A stretch of DNA of 44,731 nucleotides from an uncultured Bacteroidales bacterium (lineage in GTDB: Bacteria; Bacteroidota; Bacteroidia; Bacteroidales; UBA932): contig CAKVBK010000005.1 of the NCBI GenBank assembly GCA_934725285.1, positions 1-44,731 on the forward strand, given 5' to 3'. The translations under genes and the position numbers were made by a program. Shown one piece after another: positions 41,598 to 44,731 of this stretch (position 1 is its first letter; the number at the start of each line of letters is the position of its first letter). Below the pieces are notes generated by a model. That model did no database searches. It was given only the letters and a program-made list of their open reading frames with translations, and was not told where the DNA came from.

Positions 41598-42152
41598 ATG
41601 ATATTACCTATTTATTTATACGGTTCTGAGGTTCTCAGGCAGAAGGCTGCCCCGGCGGATCTCTCTGAGAAAGAAAAAATCACCGGACTGGTGGCTGACA
41701 TGAAGGAAACCCTCGCGAAATCAGAGGGCTGTGGCCTGGCTGCACCTCAGGTGGGAGAGAGCGTGAGAATCCTCATCGTCGATGGCACGGGTATGACGGA
41801 TGTCTACCCTTACCTCGCTGACTTCAAGAGGGTGATGATCAATCCGGTAGTCCTGGAGGAGAGCGAGAGGAAGTGTGAATATTCCGAAGGTTGTCTCAGC
41901 ATTCCGGGGATCTACTGCGATGTGACAAGGCCGCAAAGCATGACCGTTGAGTATTACAACGGAGATTTCGAAAAGGTTACCGAGACTTTCGACAAGTTCG
42001 CATGCCGCATGGTACAGCACGAGATGTCACATCTGGACGGAGACTTGTTCGTGGATCACGTCGCACCGATAAGGAAGAAGATCATTTCTAAAAAGCTCCA
42101 GAACATCGCGAAAGGAAAGGTTTTTGCAAGATACGCCACTAAAATTAAATAA
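41598..42152 (+). CDS. def: Peptide deformylase
   Basis: The 184-residue metalloenzyme removes the formyl group from nascent proteins. The three family motifs are present: GCGLAAPQ (44-51), EGCLS with metal ligand Cys99, and QHEMSH with ligands His141 and His145 and catalytic Glu142. The third motif has Ser where most family members have Asp (HEMDH), which does not remove a metal ligand. Length is normal with a basic C-terminal tail typical of Bacteroidota. It lies between ruvX (11 bases) and the phosphomutase (11 bases) in one plus-strand group. Confidence 0.96.
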   Translation: MILPIYLYGSEVLRQKAAPADLSEKEKITGLVADMKETLAKSEGCGLAAPQVGESVRILIVDGTGMTDVYPYLADFKRVMINPVVLEESERKCEYSEGCLSIPGIYCDVTRPQSMTVEYYNGDFEKVTETFDKFACRMVQHEMSHLDGDLFVDHVAPIRKKIISKKLQNIAKGKVFARYATKIK

Positions 42153-42163
42153 TCATTATCGCT

Positions 42164-43522
42164 ATGGGTGCATTTCACGCGTATGACATACGCGGAGTCT
42201 ATAACGTTGACTTCGATCGTAACACCGCCTATAAGGTAGGGTATTTTATTCCGGAACTCCTTGGCACAGACAAGGTTCTTGTGGGGCGCGACTGTCGCCT
42301 CTCGTCTCCGGAGATCCACGAATATCTTCTGAAAGGGATCACCGACGCCGGCGCTGACGTCTATGACATAGGTCTCAGCACGACCCCTATGGTTTATTTC
42401 GGAACCGCCAACTATGGGTTCAAGGCCTCGGTGCAGATCACTGCCTCCCACAATCCAAAGGAATATAACGGAATGAAGGTCTCCAGAGAGAACGCTCTCC
42501 CTGTAGGTCTGGATTCCGGCCTCGGACAGATTCAGGAGTGGATCGAGAGCGGCAGGCCTACTCCTGTCGCCAGGAAGAAGGGACAGGTCATTCTCAAGGA
42601 TATTCATAAAGACTATCTTGACTTCCTGCTGAAGTTCAAGGGCGACTATTCCGACATCAAGATCGCTTTCGATCTTTCCAACGGAATGTCAAGCCTTTAC
42701 GCCCGCGAGATTTTCGGTGACGGGCCGGCCTATATATTCGAGGAGATGGATGGCAATTTTCCGAACCACGAGCCTAATCCGCTGATTCCCAAAAATGTCG
42801 AGCCGCTTCAGGCTTTGGTGAGAAAGACGGGGGCGGATGTCGGTGTCATTTATGACGGAGACGCCGACCGTGTGATGTTCGTGGACAACGAGGGTAAATT
42901 CGTGTCACCGGATCTGATGATCGCCGTTTTAGGACACTATTTCGTTGACGAAAGACACGAGACCGGAACTGTGCTTCAGGATATCCGCAGCTCCAAGGCG
43001 GTAGGGGAGTATCTTACTCCGATGAGATGCAAAATGGCCACATGGAAAGTCGGCCGCGCCTTCGCCGCGAGGAAACTCCGTGAACTTGACGGAGTCTGGG
43101 GCGGAGAGCTGGCCGGACATTATTATTTCCGCGATTTCTTCTATTCTGACAGCGGACTGCTGGCTTCAATGCTGATCCTTAGGGTTGTGGCGTCAATGAA
43201 GAAGAAAGGCATAACGCTGCACGAACTCATCGGCAGGATCGCCCGTTATCAGAATTCCGGTGAGATCAACTTCCGTCTTGACGACAAGAAAGGCGCGATG
43301 GACGCAGTCAAGGAACATTTCACATCGAAAGAGAAACCTACGGCCGAGATGGATTTCGACGGCTACAGGGTCGAGTTCCCTGACTGGTGGTTCAACATCC
43401 GTCCTTCCAACACTGAGCCCTACCTCAGGTTCATCTGCGAGGCGACATCTGACGCTCTCCTTGAAGAGAAAGTGAACGAGACCAAGAAACTTCTTGTGGA
43501 GAAGTTCGGCGCTAAACTTTAG
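42164..43522 (+). CDS. Phosphoglucomutase/phosphomannomutase family protein
   Basis: The 452-residue alpha-D-phosphohexomutase moves phosphate between C1 and C6 of hexose phosphates. The active-site phosphoserine is Ser95 in TASHNPKEYNG. The magnesium loop is D231-G-D233-A-D235-R, the sugar-binding loop is GELAGHYYF, and the phosphate-binding loop RPSNTEPYLR is near the C-terminus. AYDIRGVYN at the start is also typical. Length fits the PMM/PGM (ManB) subgroup; whether it prefers mannose or glucose phosphates, or a glucosamine phosphate, cannot be decided by eye. It is 11 bases after def and its stop adjoins the next gene. Confidence 0.93.
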   Translation: MGAFHAYDIRGVYNVDFDRNTAYKVGYFIPELLGTDKVLVGRDCRLSSPEIHEYLLKGITDAGADVYDIGLSTTPMVYFGTANYGFKASVQITASHNPKEYNGMKVSRENALPVGLDSGLGQIQEWIESGRPTPVARKKGQVILKDIHKDYLDFLLKFKGDYSDIKIAFDLSNGMSSLYAREIFGDGPAYIFEEMDGNFPNHEPNPLIPKNVEPLQALVRKTGADVGVIYDGDADRVMFVDNEGKFVSPDLMIAVLGHYFVDERHETGTVLQDIRSSKAVGEYLTPMRCKMATWKVGRAFAARKLRELDGVWGGELAGHYYFRDFFYSDSGLLASMLILRVVASMKKKGITLHELIGRIARYQNSGEINFRLDDKKGAMDAVKEHFTSKEKPTAEMDFDGYRVEFPDWWFNIRPSNTEPYLRFICEATSDALLEEKVNETKKLLVEKFGAKL

Positions 43523-43527
43523 TGGGG

Positions 43528-44589
43528 ATGGCTTGCAGAAGATTGTTGGCAGGCGCGATTGTCATCGTCCTTGCCGTGATTCAGTTCTCAGTTCCAGCCG
43601 TCGCTCAGGACACCACGATCAAGACAAAGAAGCAGGCGGAGATTCTTATCCCGAGAATCTCCAGGGAGGCTGTCCAGTCAATGGCTTTGTCCAAGGCGGA
43701 GGCTTTGGACACCATTGACACGGCGGACCCGCACATCAAGATCCTTCTCCTGTCGGACAACACTTGGAAGTATTTCAAGGATTCTACTTATGCCCGTGAC
43801 CATAAGATATTCAATGAATATTGGACTCACGACTATCCTGACCCGTACCATGTGTCTTTGGACGAGCTCCCGGATGAGATCGCGCTTTGGATAGTGGACA
43901 CATTGAGCGAGTACAAGTGCCCCCATCAGAATGACGTTTATTCAAAGTTCGGCTATCGCCACAGACGTCGCCACCAGGGGGTGGACCTGCCTTTGCAGAC
44001 TGGCACTCCTGTCTACGCCGCTTTTGATGGCAAGGTCCGCATTTCGAAGCGTTACAAAGGCTACGGCAACCTCGTGGTTCTTCGCCACGACAACGGTCTT
44101 GAGACATTCTACGGCCATCTTTCAAAGATCTATGTGAAGGATGACCAATGGGTTAACGCCGGTACAATCATAGGCTTAGGTGGCTCGACAGGTCGTTCGA
44201 CAGGACCTCATCTGCATTTCGAGACCCGTTACAAGGGCTATGCGTTTGATCCTGAATGGCTGATTGATTTTCACTCCGGTACGTTGAGACACAGGCTGTT
44301 CGTCCTGAAGAAAAAGTATCTGAACGCCAACAGCAAGTACGTTCCTGAGAGCGAGCAGGAGGAGATAGACATCCTTGAGGGTGACGCCAGGGACAAGGAG
44401 GAGGCCGCCAAGAAGGCTGAGGCCGAGAGGAAGGCTGCTGCGGCCGCACAGTACCACACCATCCGTCAGGGGGACACTCTCGGTGCGCTTGCCAGGAGGT
44501 ATCACACATCCGTAAAGACCCTTTGCCGCCTGAACGGCATCAAGGAGACCACCACTCTCCGTCTCGGCAGGAAACTTCGTGTGAAGTAG
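43528..44589 (+). CDS. Secreted M23 metallopeptidase with C-terminal LysM domain
   Basis: I use the ATG at 43528 (353 residues); a GTG two codons earlier overlaps the previous stop and is less likely. A signal peptide ends near PAVAQ. Residues about 135-250 form the M23 domain with all zinc ligands: HQGVD, YGHLS and GPHLHFE. A charged helical linker rich in Glu, Lys and Ala (about 280-310) leads to a LysM domain (about 308-353, YHTIRQGDTLGALARRYHTS) that binds peptidoglycan. The enzyme should cut cell-wall peptides in the periplasm, possibly at division. It is the last gene of the ruvX-def-phosphomutase group. Confidence 0.93.
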   Translation: MACRRLLAGAIVIVLAVIQFSVPAVAQDTTIKTKKQAEILIPRISREAVQSMALSKAEALDTIDTADPHIKILLLSDNTWKYFKDSTYARDHKIFNEYWTHDYPDPYHVSLDELPDEIALWIVDTLSEYKCPHQNDVYSKFGYRHRRRHQGVDLPLQTGTPVYAAFDGKVRISKRYKGYGNLVVLRHDNGLETFYGHLSKIYVKDDQWVNAGTIIGLGGSTGRSTGPHLHFETRYKGYAFDPEWLIDFHSGTLRHRLFVLKKKYLNANSKYVPESEQEEIDILEGDARDKEEAAKKAEAERKAAAAAQYHTIRQGDTLGALARRYHTSVKTLCRLNGIKETTTLRLGRKLRVK

Positions 44590-44591
44590 TT

Positions 44592-44603
44592 TAGAAGCTG
44601 TTT
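44592..44603 (+). repeat. AGAAGCTGTTTT flank, second copy
   Basis: This 12-mer lies 2 bases after the stop of the LysM/M23 gene and 25 bases before a large hairpin. The same 12-mer directly follows the nrdG stop at 672-683, also ahead of a long hairpin. It may be one end of a dispersed element. Confidence 0.5.
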
Positions 44604-44628
44604 TGATTTGTTTGAAATGTTCTTTGAG

Positions 44629-44718
44629 GTGAAAAAATCTTCATTTTCTTCCCGCTTCTTCAGTCAGATAGCACCGCTATCCTCCTTGGAAGAAGCGGTC
44701 AAAACTGAAGTTTTTCAC
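44629..44718. repeat. Large composite palindrome at the window end
   Basis: The left arm (44629-44661) and right arm (44689-44718) are imperfect reverse complements: GTGAAAAAATCTTCATTTT against AAAACTGAAGTTTTTCAC on the outside, and CCGCTTCTTC against GAAGAAGCGG on the inside. A small perfect hairpin, GATAGC-ACC-GCTATC (44667-44681), sits in the centre. The structure is too large and symmetric for a simple terminator and resembles a dispersed palindromic element, but it may also end the upstream transcript. Confidence 0.7.
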
Positions 44719-44731
44719 TCTCAACCCAGCG

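Overview
The window reads as a chromosomal segment of an anaerobic, probably gut-dwelling member of the Bacteroidales (Bacteroidota). This rests on two SusC/SusD outer-membrane pairs, many signal-peptidase-II lipoproteins with BACON, DUF1735, DUF4988 and fimbrillin-like modules, an ECF sigma/FecR pair, a DUF4837 protein, anaerobic ribonucleotide reductase genes, and promoters of the Bacteroidota type (TTTG - 19 bp - TAnnTTTG). Base composition is about half GC by eye. A genus cannot be assigned from the sequence alone.

Layout. (1) 1-671: the 3' end of nrdD and complete nrdG, followed by a long hairpin. (2) 946-18669: one plus-strand run of ten closely spaced genes. It holds a Big2-domain lipoprotein, a DUF4988 lipoprotein, a fimbrillin/BACON-like lipoprotein, two paralogous BACON lipoproteins, a lipoprotein subtilisin-like (S8) protease, an FN3 lipoprotein, SusC, SusD and a further large lipoprotein. 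No glycoside hydrolase is present, and the only enzyme is a protease, so I read this as a surface proteolysis and peptide-uptake locus rather than a glycan locus. It is the best candidate here for a poorly described system. (3) 18737-36049: a glycan-utilisation locus. A minus-strand ECF sigma factor lies divergent from fecR, followed by SusC with an N-terminal STN signalling domain, SusD, a GH18 enzyme, a triplicated DUF1735-F5/8C lipoprotein, a DUF1735-LamG lipoprotein, a DUF1573 protein, GH20 and GH3. The enzyme set points to GlcNAc-containing substrates such as the N-glycan core or chitooligosaccharides. (4) 36162-41121, minus strand: tRNA-Glu, rpsT and tRNA-Pro behind a perfect consensus promoter, and a tight group M23 peptidase - dxr - rseP - DUF4837. 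(5) 41167-44589, plus strand: ruvX, def, a phosphoglucomutase/phosphomannomutase and a second M23 peptidase with LysM. The window ends in another large hairpin.

How the parts work together. In region 3, substrate arriving at the STN-bearing SusC is expected to be signalled through FecR to the ECF sigma factor, which would switch on the locus; GH18 would cut at the cell surface, SusC/SusD would import, and GH20 and GH3 would trim. In region 2 the SusC has no STN domain and no regulator is encoded beside it, so its control is not explained by this window.

Signals beyond the genes: the word GAATAT/ATATTC is strongly over-represented on both strands and in all codon frames; two promoters place the start codon within a few bases of the predicted transcription start (ruvX and the ECF sigma gene); two related 3'-flanking palindromic elements sit near the two ends of the window; and a 19-bp repeat lies next to tRNA-Pro.
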